Source: Prevotella aff. ruminicola Tc2-24 (GTDB lineage Bacteria > Bacteroidota > Bacteroidia > Bacteroidales > Bacteroidaceae). From it: a stretch of 64,000 nucleotides of DNA. The stretch covers positions 124,001 through 188,000 of the forward strand of contig NZ_FOIQ01000001.1 in the NCBI RefSeq assembly GCF_900110895.1, in the 5' to 3' direction. Numbering within the stretch: position 1 is the stretch's first letter; each line of letters starts with the position of its first letter. The position numbers and the translations under genes were made by a program. Of this stretch, positions 28,899 to 37,091 are shown piece by piece. A model generated the notes under the pieces. It was not told the origin of the DNA. It ran no database searches and was given only the letters and a program-made list of their open reading frames with translations.

Positions 28899-30006
28899 AT
28901 GAAAACAGTTAAGTTCTTATCAAAACTTTCGGCCATACTTATTTGGCTTTGTAGTATGTTTCTCATGTCAATCAGATGATTACTCTGATGTGGCATCGAA
29001 CAAAGAGACTAAGACCTCTGACAAGACTTTGGTGGAACTACCATCAGGCGCGACAGTTGCTCGCAGTGGTGAACAGTACACTTGGCAGGAGGACATATTG
29101 CTAACTGAACAGCAACTTGAACTATTGGCTTCAACTGGTTCGCCGTTTGTGCCTATGTCAGAGCCACAGAATGGGCCATTAGAACTTCCTGCTGCGTTTG
29201 GCGGAGGCAAGAAAGAATCTACAACAAGATCATGTGCGGTGTATCCAAACGCAAATCTGTGGGCTATGGTACGTTTTGTATATGCCCCAAATGGCTATGA
29301 CTTTGAAACTCAACTGGCACCATCTACGAAGGCTACAATCCAAGCTGCTCTGAGACATTGGGAAGCAACTACCAATGTTAGATTCTATAATGCGACGGGA
29401 CAACCAACACATGATGACACTTACAACTTTGATTATCCTTACATTTATTTCTGCAACGGCTCAGGTAACAATTCTAGTGTAGGACGTATAGGCGGAAAAC
29501 AAGTATTGCATCTGAATTATTTTGCATCAATGGGAAATGCAGCCCATGAGATTGGGCACGCAATAGGCCTCTATCATGAGCAGTCCAGACATGACAGAGA
29601 CAATTACATTACAGTTAATTATAGCAACATACAACCCAGCAAGAAAGGTAATTTTGATAAGGTTACATCAAACTATTACAATATGGGGGCATTTGATTTC
29701 TCGTCTATCATGTTGTATTCTTCGGATGCTTTTGCTATAGATCCTACTATTCCAACTATGACAAAAAAGGACGGCTCTACGTTTACGGGACAAAGAATTG
29801 GCCTTAGTGATGGCGACCGGCGTTTTCCAAACTATTTCTATCTACCGTATATTGCCCGTTCTGACACGTATGCAGAATTGGACACGATAATGTATGACAG
29901 CAACAACAATAGGCTGACCCAGGCCCAGATACTACAAATTCAAGCCCAACTCAACAATGGCAATCCAACCCCTCCCTCAAATGGTAGGATAGCAAATGAT
30001 TTTTAG
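28899..30006 (+). CDS. Astacin-family (M12A) metalloprotease lipoprotein, frameshift in signal peptide
   Basis: The zinc site AAHEIGHAIGLYHEQSRHDR (HExxHxxxxxH) and the later SIMLYSSDAFA with the Met-turn and Tyr identify an astacin endopeptidase. Translation from ATG 28899 (MKTVKFLSKLSAIL) hits a stop after 27 codons. Dropping one base at about 28938-28941 joins it to FGFVVCFSCQSDD, a normal lipobox with Cys at 28966-28968, and then the protease. As written, the protein can start only at GTG 28990, without a signal. Either a real inactivating or phase-type frameshift, or a sequence error. A DUF4377 lipoprotein follows by 26 nt. Confidence 0.82.
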
Positions 30007-30032
30007 TAACAAAACTTCGAGTACACAAATAC

Positions 30033-30392
30033 ATGGAAATGAAAACAGCGAGAATTGTAATCTTGTTCTTTGCACTACTGTCTTTTGTAGCATGTGATAG
30101 TAATGACGAGGTCATTGATAAAACTGAGCAAATTATACTCTATGTTTCTGCAGAAACTGGAACCTATCAGAATGTTCCAGACAATAATTATGTTGAAGGC
30201 ATGCGAATTAAAGAAAAAGGAGAGTCTCAATGGATATGTGTATCTTTCCAAGAAATCTCAGGCTTTACTTTTGAGAACGGCTATGAGTACGAACTGCTAG
30301 TGAATAAGATAATAGTTGCCAATCCACCTCAAGATGCAGGAAATGTAAAATATGAACTGATAAAAGTAATCTCTCAAACAAAAAAGGAGTAG
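30033..30392 (+). CDS. DUF4377 lipoprotein
   Basis: 119 residues with a lipoprotein signal (IVILFFALLSFVAC, Cys at about residue 21). The rest fits DUF4377: VEGMRIKEKGESQWICV, GFTFENGYEYELLVNK, and NPPQDAGNVKYELIKVI. Function of the family is unknown. It follows the astacin protease and ends before a strong terminator, so the two form a transcription unit; it could be a protease partner or inhibitor, which is only a guess. Start at 30033 or at the Met two codons later. Confidence 0.8.
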   Translation: MEMKTARIVILFFALLSFVACDSNDEVIDKTEQIILYVSAETGTYQNVPDNNYVEGMRIKEKGESQWICVSFQEISGFTFENGYEYELLVNKIIVANPPQDAGNVKYELIKVISQTKKE

Positions 30393-30418
30393 AGAAATTG
30401 TTGGTTCCTTTAAACTAT

Positions 30419-30453
30419 ACGAGGCTACCGAGATTAACAATCGGTAGCCTCGT
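30419..30453 (+). terminator. Terminator after the protease/DUF4377 unit
   Basis: Perfect 13-bp stem ACGAGGCTACCGA / TCGGTAGCCTCGT with a nine-base loop. No clear T-run on the plus strand, so efficiency is uncertain. Confidence 0.7.
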
Positions 30454-30507
30454 AAATAACAAGTTGTACTTGTGGCTTTGTTTATAATTTGCAGCACGGC
30501 TTCCGAA

Positions 30508-30900
30508 TTAAAGCCTTTGTCCCCGTTTCTTTTTTTCTTCTGTTGCAACCGACGATGGAATGCTTCATCTTCTGGGTCATAGACAAGGTTGGAAGTGTCG
30601 AACAAGCCCAATGACGAAATATTGATAGATGATTCAGATGGGTAGTGATGTGATTCCTCATGATGCTCTTCCTGTCTAGGATTGGGCTCTTGTCTATACT
30701 GGTGGTTCTGCCTTGTCTGCTGCTGAAAGCGGTCTTGGTATTCTGTTCTTTCATCGCGTTTCCATCCAAATACCTGACGATATTAGCGAATGAAAGGTCG
30801 CGCTTAATCTGTGAACCCTTGAAGTGAAGCCCATCCTTTCGTAAAGCGGAGCCCCTGTATGTCCTTGATGCTCATTAACTGAAGTACTACAGCTCTTTGA
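30508..30900 (-). pseudogene. Frameshifted relaxase (mobilisation protein) C-terminal remnant
   Basis: Three pieces in different minus-strand frames read in order as one tail: IKDIQGLRFTKG, then LHFKGSQIKRDLSFANIVRY, then a Gln/His-rich stretch ending LGLFDTSNLVYDPEDEAFHR and a Lys-rich end. The last piece resembles the C-terminus of Bacteroides MobB/BmgA-type relaxases. At least two indels separate the frames, and a third is likely in the A-run near 30530. The N-terminal catalytic part is absent, so it cannot be functional. Confidence 0.6.
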
Positions 30901-30961
30901 ATCCTAAGCATCGCAATGATAGTTAAAGGAACTGCTGTTTTATCTTCAAATTGGTAATTTC

Positions 30962-30999
30962 TTGGGCAAATTTTGGGCATTTGGGCAAAATTTGCCCAA
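30962..30999. repeat. TTGGGCAAA iteron-like cluster
   Basis: TTGGGCAAA at 30962-30970, TTGGGCATT at 30973-30981, TTGGGCAAA at 30981-30989, and the inverted TTTGCCCAA at 30991-30999. The last two form a near-perfect palindrome. A binding site for a replication or mobilisation protein is possible given the relaxase remnant beside it. Confidence 0.65.
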
Positions 31000-31043
31000 A
31001 TTGTTAGAGTCATTTTTAGTCTTATTTTCATTAACATCTTTTA

Positions 31044-31130
31044 ATCGCACTCGTTTTCAGATAGTTGTAAAATTACGATCTGAAAACGAATTCTTTTTGC
31101 TTGCACCCCTGCTTATGTTACAAGTGCGAT
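31044..31130. repeat. Nested inverted repeats upstream of the RteC-like gene
   Basis: Outer arms ATCGCACT (31044-31051) and AGTGCGAT (31123-31130); inner arms CGTTTTCAGAT (31052-31062) and ATCTGAAAACG (31078-31088). Lies 40 bp before the RteC-like start and may be an operator or a recombination end. Confidence 0.6.
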
Positions 31131-31171
31131 CGCAAACAAACGCATTTAGTAACAAGTAAAAAGGACAAAAG

Positions 31172-31738
31172 ATGAAATGCAATATTCTGACTGAAACGGC
31201 TTTCTTCCGTGCCGCCCAAAACGGAAGCCTCGAAGATATGACTGCCTGTTATGGTGAGTTTATCGAAAGGGTTGTGGACGTGTGCGGTTGCAAGAATGGC
31301 AAGACAACGGCCGTTGCCACTCTGCTGTTCGCAGGGATAGAACTGAAGGCAATGGGCAAGGGGAATCGGATGGTGGAAAAGGCTGTGACGTTCATCGGCG
31401 AGATGCAGAAGGTGGTGGAGCAGATGCCCGCTTCGGAGATAGCGGAATCGGCCAAGACGGGGCTGAACTGGACTGGTGACATCGTGAACCTTGTGGAACT
31501 GATGTATGGGCTACAGGAGATGCAATGCCTGAACGACGGGAAACTGCCCATTGAGGAACTCGGCAATCGCATATTCCCCCTGTTCGGGCTTCAGCCGAGG
31601 ATCTATTCGCGTATCTATATCGACATCAAGCAGCGGGCCACGAAGAACGGCAACCGCACGTATTTCCTCAGCAGGATGCGGAACATGCTGGAGGAACGGA
31701 TTGACCAGGACATACATATCTCGCTGAGAAGGAAATAA
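31172..31738 (+). CDS. RteC-like conjugative-element regulator
   Basis: 188 residues. The C-terminal half (NLVELMYGLQEMQCLNDGKL, then NGNRTYFLSRMRNMLEERID) matches the C-terminal region of RteC, the regulator of excision genes in CTnDOT-type elements; the N-terminal part (about 1-90) is shorter than in full RteC. No catalytic residues. Its place between a relaxase remnant and an integrase fits a mobilisable or conjugative element relic. Confidence 0.62.
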   Translation: MKCNILTETAFFRAAQNGSLEDMTACYGEFIERVVDVCGCKNGKTTAVATLLFAGIELKAMGKGNRMVEKAVTFIGEMQKVVEQMPASEIAESAKTGLNWTGDIVNLVELMYGLQEMQCLNDGKLPIEELGNRIFPLFGLQPRIYSRIYIDIKQRATKNGNRTYFLSRMRNMLEERIDQDIHISLRRK

Positions 31739-31764
31739 AAAAGTATCTGTTCATACGATATTCA

Positions 31765-31798
31765 GAAGCCCCGAACGATGTGAGTCGCCCGAGGCTTC
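31765..31798. terminator. Hairpin between convergent RteC-like and RhuM-like genes
   Basis: gaagccccg (31765-31773) pairs with cgaggcttc (31790-31798) with one mismatch; suited to act in both directions. Confidence 0.6.
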
Positions 31799-31805
31799 GA
31801 CTTTC

Positions 31806-32144
31806 TCAGAGATAGACTATCATTGCACGCTCCTTGCGTCTCGTCACCCTGTCGCATATCCAACGGCGGAACTCGGAGGCGAGCCCGGTGTGGACGTGGT
31901 AGGAGATGGCGATGACGCACTCAAGGTTGTAAAGTTCGTCTTTGTAACCGCTTTCCAGGAGGTCGTACTTGCTGATTAAATCGAGGTTGACGGCCAGTTG
32001 ACTACGCATCCTGTTGATGATGCAACGCACCTTCATGATGGTGACGCCGAGCAGACTGGCTATCTCGCCCGCAGTCATCCAGACGTCGTAGCCCGTCAGC
32101 TCAAAGCGTTCGTGCTCAAACACGATGAGGTCTCTCTTCATCAT
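31806..32144 (-). CDS. Small HTH / RhuM-like protein downstream of the integrase
   Basis: 112 residues. A helix-turn-helix-like segment (MTAGEIASLLGVTIMKVRCI) is followed by YNLECVIAISYHVHTGLASE and FRRWICDRV, a pattern found in RhuM/Fic-associated DNA-binding proteins. It is much shorter than those. It begins 21 nt after the integrase stop in the same direction, so it is probably part of the same mobile element. Function unknown. Confidence 0.6.
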   Translation of the reverse strand: MMKRDLIVFEHERFELTGYDVWMTAGEIASLLGVTIMKVRCIINRMRSQLAVNLDLISKYDLLESGYKDELYNLECVIAISYHVHTGLASEFRRWICDRVTRRKERAMIVYL

Positions 32145-32165
32145 AGTTCAGTCCCTTCACCTTAT

Positions 32166-33413
32166 TTATATTACCATACCGATGTTAGGCGAGAACTGCT
32201 GGATCTTTGCCAGTTTCGTGGCCAGCGTATCAATCTCGCAGCCCAACTTCTCTTGCGTAATCTTCGCATAAACCTGAGTGCTCTCGATGCACTTGTGACC
32301 CAATACGGAGCCGACGACCTCCAAAGGCATCCCGTTCGACAGGCAGACAACCGTTGCCATCGTGTGACGGGCCATGTGCCAGGTCAGATTTTTGGTAATT
32401 CCACACAACTTGGCAACAAAACGGATTCTCTTGCAACAGGATTTGTGGTTAGGCACATCGAAGACATGCCCGTCTGTGCATAGTCCCTTGTACTTCTTGA
32501 GGATTGCCAGCGGGATAGGCAGCAGTTTCACGTTCTCAGCCACGCCTGTCTTCTGGCGGTGAGTGTGAATCCACAAACTGCCATCAGCGGGATTCTTCAC
32601 GATGTTCTCGTTCTTCAGGTTCTTCAAGTCGGCATGAGCCAAGCCTGTGAAGCAGCAGAAGATGAAGAGGTCGCGGATGTAGGCACGTCGCGGTGTGAGC
32701 CTCGGATTGTTCATTAAGGCGTTCAACTCTTCCTTGGTCAGAAATCCCTTTTCGGTTTCCTCCTTTTGGATGTGGTAGTCACTGAATGGATAACGCGACA
32801 CCCAACCGTTCTCATGGGCACGGTGCATCAGCATCATAATGGCATTGTTGTAGAGGATGCAGGTGTTGTGCGAGATGTTCCTCTCTGTTTTCAGATAGAC
32901 TTCGAAGTCCGAGACGAAGGAGGGTTGGATTTCCTTTAACGCCATATCCGACACTCTATAGTGTTGGCGCAAGAACTCCCCGACATGCTTATAGACGGCC
33001 TGGTACTTGTGCAGCGAGGCTTTCGATCGCAGACCGCCCTCATACATGCGCTGATACTCAGCATTCCATTGGGCAAACATCGTCATCAAAGTTTGCTGAC
33101 GATACTCCAGACCGAGGAAGGCATTCTTCACCTTCTCTGCCGTCACGAAGTTGTCGCGGTCAACAATCTCCTTGTAATACTTGTCGATACGGGCCTTGAT
33201 CTTGTCAAGTTCCATGTTGACATTGCGGGCCATGACGCTTTTGCCAGTGGCACGACCGCCTTTGGTTTCCCAGAGGTCAGGCTTGCAGTCCACCTTGCAA
33301 CTGAACTGGCACTGTGTTCCATCCACTGTGATGCGACCCATTACGGGGTACGTTCCATCCTTCTTTAACTTCTCCCTCTTGAGGTAGAAAATGATACTGT
33401 AGGTACTCTTCAT
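32166..33413 (-). CDS. Tyrosine recombinase / integrase of Bacteroidetes mobile element
   Basis: 415 residues: an N-terminal arm-type domain (about 1-95), a SAM-like core-binding domain (105-205), and the catalytic domain. Catalytic residues visible are HMARHTMAT (HxxR), GHKCIESTQVY (His and the nucleophilic Tyr) and a Lys-containing beta hairpin. The first catalytic Arg position reads FTGLAHADL, so Arg is replaced by Ala, as known for IntDOT-like enzymes. It marks the right-hand side of the element. Confidence 0.9.
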   Translation of the reverse strand: MKSTYSIIFYLKREKLKKDGTYPVMGRITVDGTQCQFSCKVDCKPDLWETKGGRATGKSVMARNVNMELDKIKARIDKYYKEIVDRDNFVTAEKVKNAFLGLEYRQQTLMTMFAQWNAEYQRMYEGGLRSKASLHKYQAVYKHVGEFLRQHYRVSDMALKEIQPSFVSDFEVYLKTERNISHNTCILYNNAIMMLMHRAHENGWVSRYPFSDYHIQKEETEKGFLTKEELNALMNNPRLTPRRAYIRDLFIFCCFTGLAHADLKNLKNENIVKNPADGSLWIHTHRQKTGVAENVKLLPIPLAILKKYKGLCTDGHVFDVPNHKSCCKRIRFVAKLCGITKNLTWHMARHTMATVVCLSNGMPLEVVGSVLGHKCIESTQVYAKITQEKLGCEIDTLATKLAKIQQFSPNIGMVI

Positions 33414-33800
33414 TTTTACACTAATTTTACGTTTAACTTTCAGTTTGCAAAATTAGTCAATGCCGAGCATCCGATTTCTACGCAAATCTATTCAAATTTC
33501 GGCAACTCGTACCAAAGTCGGTTCAATTTCTCAAACTCGTTGAATATCAACCGTTTCAGTGTCTGAAAGTAACCTGTTCTCCTCGATTTTCACAATTTCA
33601 GAAACAAGTTACGAATTAGATACTTAAATCTTTCCTTCATACCGTACTCAAGTTGCAGTCCACTGTTCTCATCATTCCGCAGTTTCCTTCCCAATCCCCT
33701 GATTTGCAACGATTTTTCCGCTTTTCTCCTCTTTTGTTATCCGATAGCTGGTTTAGTTAGGGGAAACCCACACTTTCCCCGGAGGAAACTCCCAGTTTGC
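33414..33800. other. Intergenic region between integrase and hisB
   Basis: No gene seen. A TAATTTTG on the minus strand (33455-33448) is a likely -7 box for the integrase, without a good -33 box. GGGGAAA (33760-33766) and TTTCCCC (33774-33780) form a short hairpin 20 bp beyond the hisB stop, a possible weak terminator. The attachment site should lie here if the element end is intact, but I could not find a matching direct repeat. Confidence 0.45.
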
Positions 33801-34871
33801 TCAGAGGGTTCCTTTGGTTGAAGGAAGCTCGTAGTGATAGATGTCGCGGCGTACTGCCATTTTCAGGGCTCTGGCGAGAGCCTTGAAAATGCCTTCAATC
33901 TTATGGTGTTCATTCTGCCCTTCGGCTTTGATGTTCAGGTTCATCTTAGCCGCATCACTCAGCGATTTAAAGAAATGTAAGAACATTTCAGTTGGCATCT
34001 CCCCAATCTTCTCACGTTTGAATTCCGCATCCCAGACTAGCCAAGGACGTCCGCCGAAATCGAGGCAGACGGCGCACAGGCAATCGTCCATGGGCAGAGC
34101 GTATCCATAGCGCTCGATACCGCGTTTGTTGCCAAGGGCATTGAGGATACACTCACCAAGAGCAATAGCGGTATCTTCAATGGTGTGGTGCTCATCTACT
34201 TCCAGATCGCCCTTTGTGTGGATGGTAAGGTCCATCATGCCGTGTTTGCCGATTTGCTCCAACATATGGTCAAAGAATCCGAGGCCAGTGCTGATATCGC
34301 ACTTGCCAGTGCCGTCGAGATTGACGCGGACATGGATGTCGGTCTCCTTGGTAACCCGCTTGACTTCTGCGATGCGTTCGCCTGCAAAAAGGATCTCTGA
34401 AATCTTTTCCCATGTGATTCCTTCATCGCTAAGGATCAACGACTTGCATCCGATGTTTTGAGCAAAGGTTCGGTCTGTTTCTCGATCACCGATGACGTAC
34501 GAATTGGCTATGTCGTACTCGGGATTGTTCATGTACTTCTCCACCAGTCCTGTGTTGGGCTTGCGGGTCGGCGCATGATCCTCTGGAAAGTGCGGGTCAA
34601 TGAGGATGTCATCGAAGCGAATGCCTTCGCCCTCTAGTGTCTGGAGAATGAAGTTGTGTACAGGCCAGAAGGTGTCTTCTGGGAAAGATTCGGTGCCCAG
34701 ACCATCCTGATTGCTAACCATCACGAACTCAAAGTCGAGTTTTTCGCGGATGAAGCTTAGATTACGGAAAACGCCTGGTGTAAACTTTAGCTTGCTGAAA
34801 CTGTCGATCTGTTCGTCAGCAGGCTCTTCTATGAGTGTTCCGTCACGATCTATAAATAATAATCTTTTCAT
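33801..34871 (-). CDS. hisB: Bifunctional histidinol-phosphatase / imidazoleglycerol-phosphate dehydratase
   Basis: Steps six and eight of histidine synthesis in one 356-residue chain. The N-terminal HAD phosphatase (1-165) has the nucleophile motif FIDRDGTL and [11 protein letters not shown]; the dehydratase domain (from about 170) has [32 protein letters not shown] and the late [16 protein letters not shown] with metal-binding His. Its start overlaps the stop of the upstream membrane protein by four bases (ATGA), so the two are translationally coupled. The other his genes of this window are at 53-56 kb. Confidence 0.96.
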   Translation of the reverse strand: MKRLLFIDRDGTLIEEPADEQIDSFSKLKFTPGVFRNLSFIREKLDFEFVMVSNQDGLGTESFPEDTFWPVHNFILQTLEGEGIRFDDILIDPHFPEDHAPTRKPNTGLVEKYMNNPEYDIANSYVIGDRETDRTFAQNIGCKSLILSDEGITWEKISEILFAGERIAEVKRVTKETDIHVRVNLDGTGKCDISTGLGFFDHMLEQIGKHGMMDLTIHTKGDLEVDEHHTIEDTAIALGECILNALGNKRGIERYGYALPMDDCLCAVCLDFGGRPWLVWDAEFKREKIGEMPTEMFLHFFKSLSDAAKMNLNIKAEGQNEHHKIEGIFKALARALKMAVRRDIYHYELPSTKGTL

Positions 34872-35806
34872 GATTTTTCATTTATGTTTTGCCGTTCTTT
34901 TTCTTGTGCTTCTATGGAGCCAGCGGCATAGTATGCTGGGAAGAAGATACTGGGAATCACATATGCTTGTATAAAACTGGCCAGTGTGAATACCAGGAAA
35001 GTCAGTTTTGTGATGTATGCTGGCATCCCCAGCGGGTCGCCCATCAGTACACCTGTCAGAGCCTTAAAGTTGGCAAGGAGAAGGATGTTGGCAGGCAGGG
35101 TCGTCAGTGCCAGAAAAGCCACACTAAGAATGATGGTGATGATGGCTACAGTGAAGAGCAGCCCCCACTGGCGGAATCCCACACGGTAGTCATGACTCAG
35201 GATTTTTAAGAAACGAGCGTCTCGTGTGGTCAAGTAGCGCATAAGCGGGTAGGACAACGGCACTGCCAGTATTAGGAAGAACAAACAGAGCAGGGCCACA
35301 AGACCTAGTCCTGCCAGCGACTGTTTGATGATTGCGTATGCCGCTCCTACGCTGATGATCGTGAAGATGATGATATTCAGCAGCAGACAGGCGAGTGCAC
35401 AGATAATGGTATGGCACAAGATACGCTTGTCTGTATTGATACAAAAGAAGCGGGGGGCAGCCGCGATAATCCCTTGCGTGCGATGTTGGTATAGCATGGA
35501 AAAGAACTGCGAGTAAAGCCAGATGGCTACGATCAGTGTGAGAATCAAAGCTATAGAAACGAAGACATTCTCGACGGTATAGTCTGGAACATATAAATGT
35601 CCTGTTGTTATGGCGATGAAAAAGCGAGGAAACTCTTTCATCATCACACTGGTACAGAAACCATAGAGTAAAGCGTAGAGCAAGGCCATCACCCATGTGC
35701 GACGGAAGATGGTTCTGAAATTGCCGGTATAGAGCTTGTATCCGGCTGCTATGCAGACCCGGCTGCTGCGGACTTTCAAGAGTGCATCGTCTTTGTCTTT
35801 TTCCAT
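34868..35806 (-). CDS. Multi-span membrane protein of unknown function
   Basis: 312 residues from ATG 35806 ([20 protein letters not shown]). The frame is open further upstream, but that would put the start before the -7 promoter box at 35841-35834 and add an atypical tail. About six hydrophobic segments are visible (for example [54 protein letters not shown]). No family recognised. It overlaps hisB by four bases and shares its direction, an odd partnership that may be accidental. Confidence 0.78.
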   Translation of the reverse strand: MEKDKDDALLKVRSSRVCIAAGYKLYTGNFRTIFRRTWVMALLYALLYGFCTSVMMKEFPRFFIAITTGHLYVPDYTVENVFVSIALILTLIVAIWLYSQFFSMLYQHRTQGIIAAAPRFFCINTDKRILCHTIICALACLLLNIIIFTIISVGAAYAIIKQSLAGLGLVALLCLFFLILAVPLSYPLMRYLTTRDARFLKILSHDYRVGFRQWGLLFTVAIITIILSVAFLALTTLPANILLLANFKALTGVLMGDPLGMPAYITKLTFLVFTLASFIQAYVIPSIFFPAYYAAGSIEAQEKERQNINEKS

Positions 35807-35833
35807 ATAAAATGATATTTTCACTATGTTGTG

Positions 35834-35841
35834 CAAAGGTA
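35834..35841 (-). promoter_or_regulatory. -7 box of the membrane protein/hisB unit
   Basis: TACCTTTG on the minus strand followed by CACAAC, 28 bp before the chosen start at 35806. No clear -33 box. Divergent from the tandem plus-strand promoters at 35925-36063. Confidence 0.5.
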
Positions 35842-35924
35842 CATCATTTTTTCGTAACTTTATCATCTTTGATGATGATTTTCGTGCAAAAAAGCATGCG
35901 ACCCAAGATCGAAATCTTTCTGAT

Positions 35925-36063
35925 GGCATAAAAAAAGAAACGAGTTTCTTTGTTTTGCGCTCTACTTTTAGTAACTTTGCCATCAGAGATGGCGAACTTA
36001 CTCCGTCTCGGCATAAAAAAGATTGAAATCTTTTGTTCTGCTCTCGACTTTTTAGTAACTTTG
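35925..36063 (+). repeat. Two tandem 85-bp promoter-bearing repeats
   Basis: Units start at 35925 and 36010 with ggcataaaaaa and each ends in a -7 box TAACTTTG (35972-35979 and 36056-36063) preceded by TTTTG/TTTG about 20 bp upstream. Each has a hairpin whose arms differ but stay complementary: AAAGAAAC-GA-GTTTCTTT (35934-35951) and AAAAGATT-GA-AATCTTTT (36017-36034). A degenerate third hairpin lies before them at about 35905-35920. They act as promoters for the oxidoreductase gene. Confidence 0.75.
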
Positions 36064-36093
36064 CACCATTGTTAGTAGTTATTGAGGCATTTT

Positions 36094-37086
36094 ATGAAAA
36101 TATTAAAGTGGGGATTTATCGGCTGTGGCGAGGTGACCGAGAAGAAAAGCGGTCCAGCTTTCAGTGAGGTAGAAGGCTCAAGTGTAGAGGCGGTGATGAG
36201 CCGTACGGAGCAACGGGCCCGTACTTATGCTGTCCAGCATGGTATCCGAAAATGGTATACTGATGCGCAGGAACTGATAGATGATCCAGACGTCAATGCT
36301 GTTTATGTGGCTACTCCACCGTCAAGCCATGCTACTTATGCTATCATGGCAATGAAAGCCGGTAAACCTGTATATGTTGAGAAGCCTTTGGCTGCCAGTT
36401 ATGAAGATTGTGCACGTATCAATCGTATCTCAGAACAGACAGGGGTGCCTTGTTTCGTGGCGTATTACCGTCGGTATCTTCCTTATTTCCAGAAGGTGAA
36501 GGATATCGTCTGCAACGGAAGAATAGGTAAAATCATAAATGTACAGGTGAGATATACAGAACCATTACGTGCTACTGATGCGGAAGCCATAAAGAACGGT
36601 CAACCGTTGCCGTGGCGACTACAGCCGGAAATCGCAGGTGGTGGCTATTTCTATGATATGGCACCTCATCAGCTGGATCTTCTGCAGGATATGTTTGGCG
36701 TAATCCTGGAAGCTCGTGGCATATGTGCTAACCGTGGGGGCTACTATGAGGCGGAGGACTCGGTAAGTGCCTCTTTCCGTTTTGAGAACGGCCTGCCTGG
36801 TAGTGGTTCTTGGTGTTATGTTGCCCATGAGAGTGCAAGGGAGGACTGTATTGAGATTATTGGTACGGAAGGACAAGTCAGCTTCTCCGTCTTTGACTAT
36901 AAACCTATTCGTCTGCAGACTAGCGACGGAGACGAGAATATCACAGTGCCTAATCCGCCTTATGTGCAATATCCACTCATTAAGAATGTGATTGAGCATC
37001 TGCAGGGGCTGGGTGTATGCACGTGTACCAGCGTTTCGGCAACGCCAGTAAACTGGGCCATGGATCGTATCTTAAATAAGTTCTGA
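36094..37086 (+). CDS. Gfo/Idh/MocA-family oxidoreductase
   Basis: 330 residues from ATG 36094 (MKILKWGFIGCGEVTEKKSG), chosen because the upstream TTG at 36082 adds only four residues. N-terminal Rossmann fold with GFIGCGEV, then AVYVATPPSSHATYA and the family's GKPVYVEKPLAAS with the catalytic Lys. The C-terminal half has GGGYFYDMAPHQLDLLQDMF. NAD(P)-dependent dehydrogenase acting on a sugar or related polyol; substrate not deducible. Followed by the DUF4421 gene after 5 nt. Confidence 0.9.
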   Translation: MKILKWGFIGCGEVTEKKSGPAFSEVEGSSVEAVMSRTEQRARTYAVQHGIRKWYTDAQELIDDPDVNAVYVATPPSSHATYAIMAMKAGKPVYVEKPLAASYEDCARINRISEQTGVPCFVAYYRRYLPYFQKVKDIVCNGRIGKIINVQVRYTEPLRATDAEAIKNGQPLPWRLQPEIAGGGYFYDMAPHQLDLLQDMFGVILEARGICANRGGYYEAEDSVSASFRFENGLPGSGSWCYVAHESAREDCIEIIGTEGQVSFSVFDYKPIRLQTSDGDENITVPNPPYVQYPLIKNVIEHLQGLGVCTCTSVSATPVNWAMDRILNKF

Positions 37087-37091
37087 AGACG

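Noticed and set aside
32961..33368. 135-codon plus-strand ORF opposite the integrase
   Set aside because: Antisense to a clear tyrosine recombinase.
21530..33796. 14-bp inverted match ACTGGGAGTTTCCT at 21530-21543 and 33783-33796, flanking the accessory region
   Set aside because: Tempting as island ends, but matches of this length are expected many times by chance in 64 kb and there is no extension or target duplication.
35826..36026. 66-codon plus-strand ORF over the promoter repeats
   Set aside because: Runs through two promoter boxes and hairpins; the repeat structure explains the open frame.
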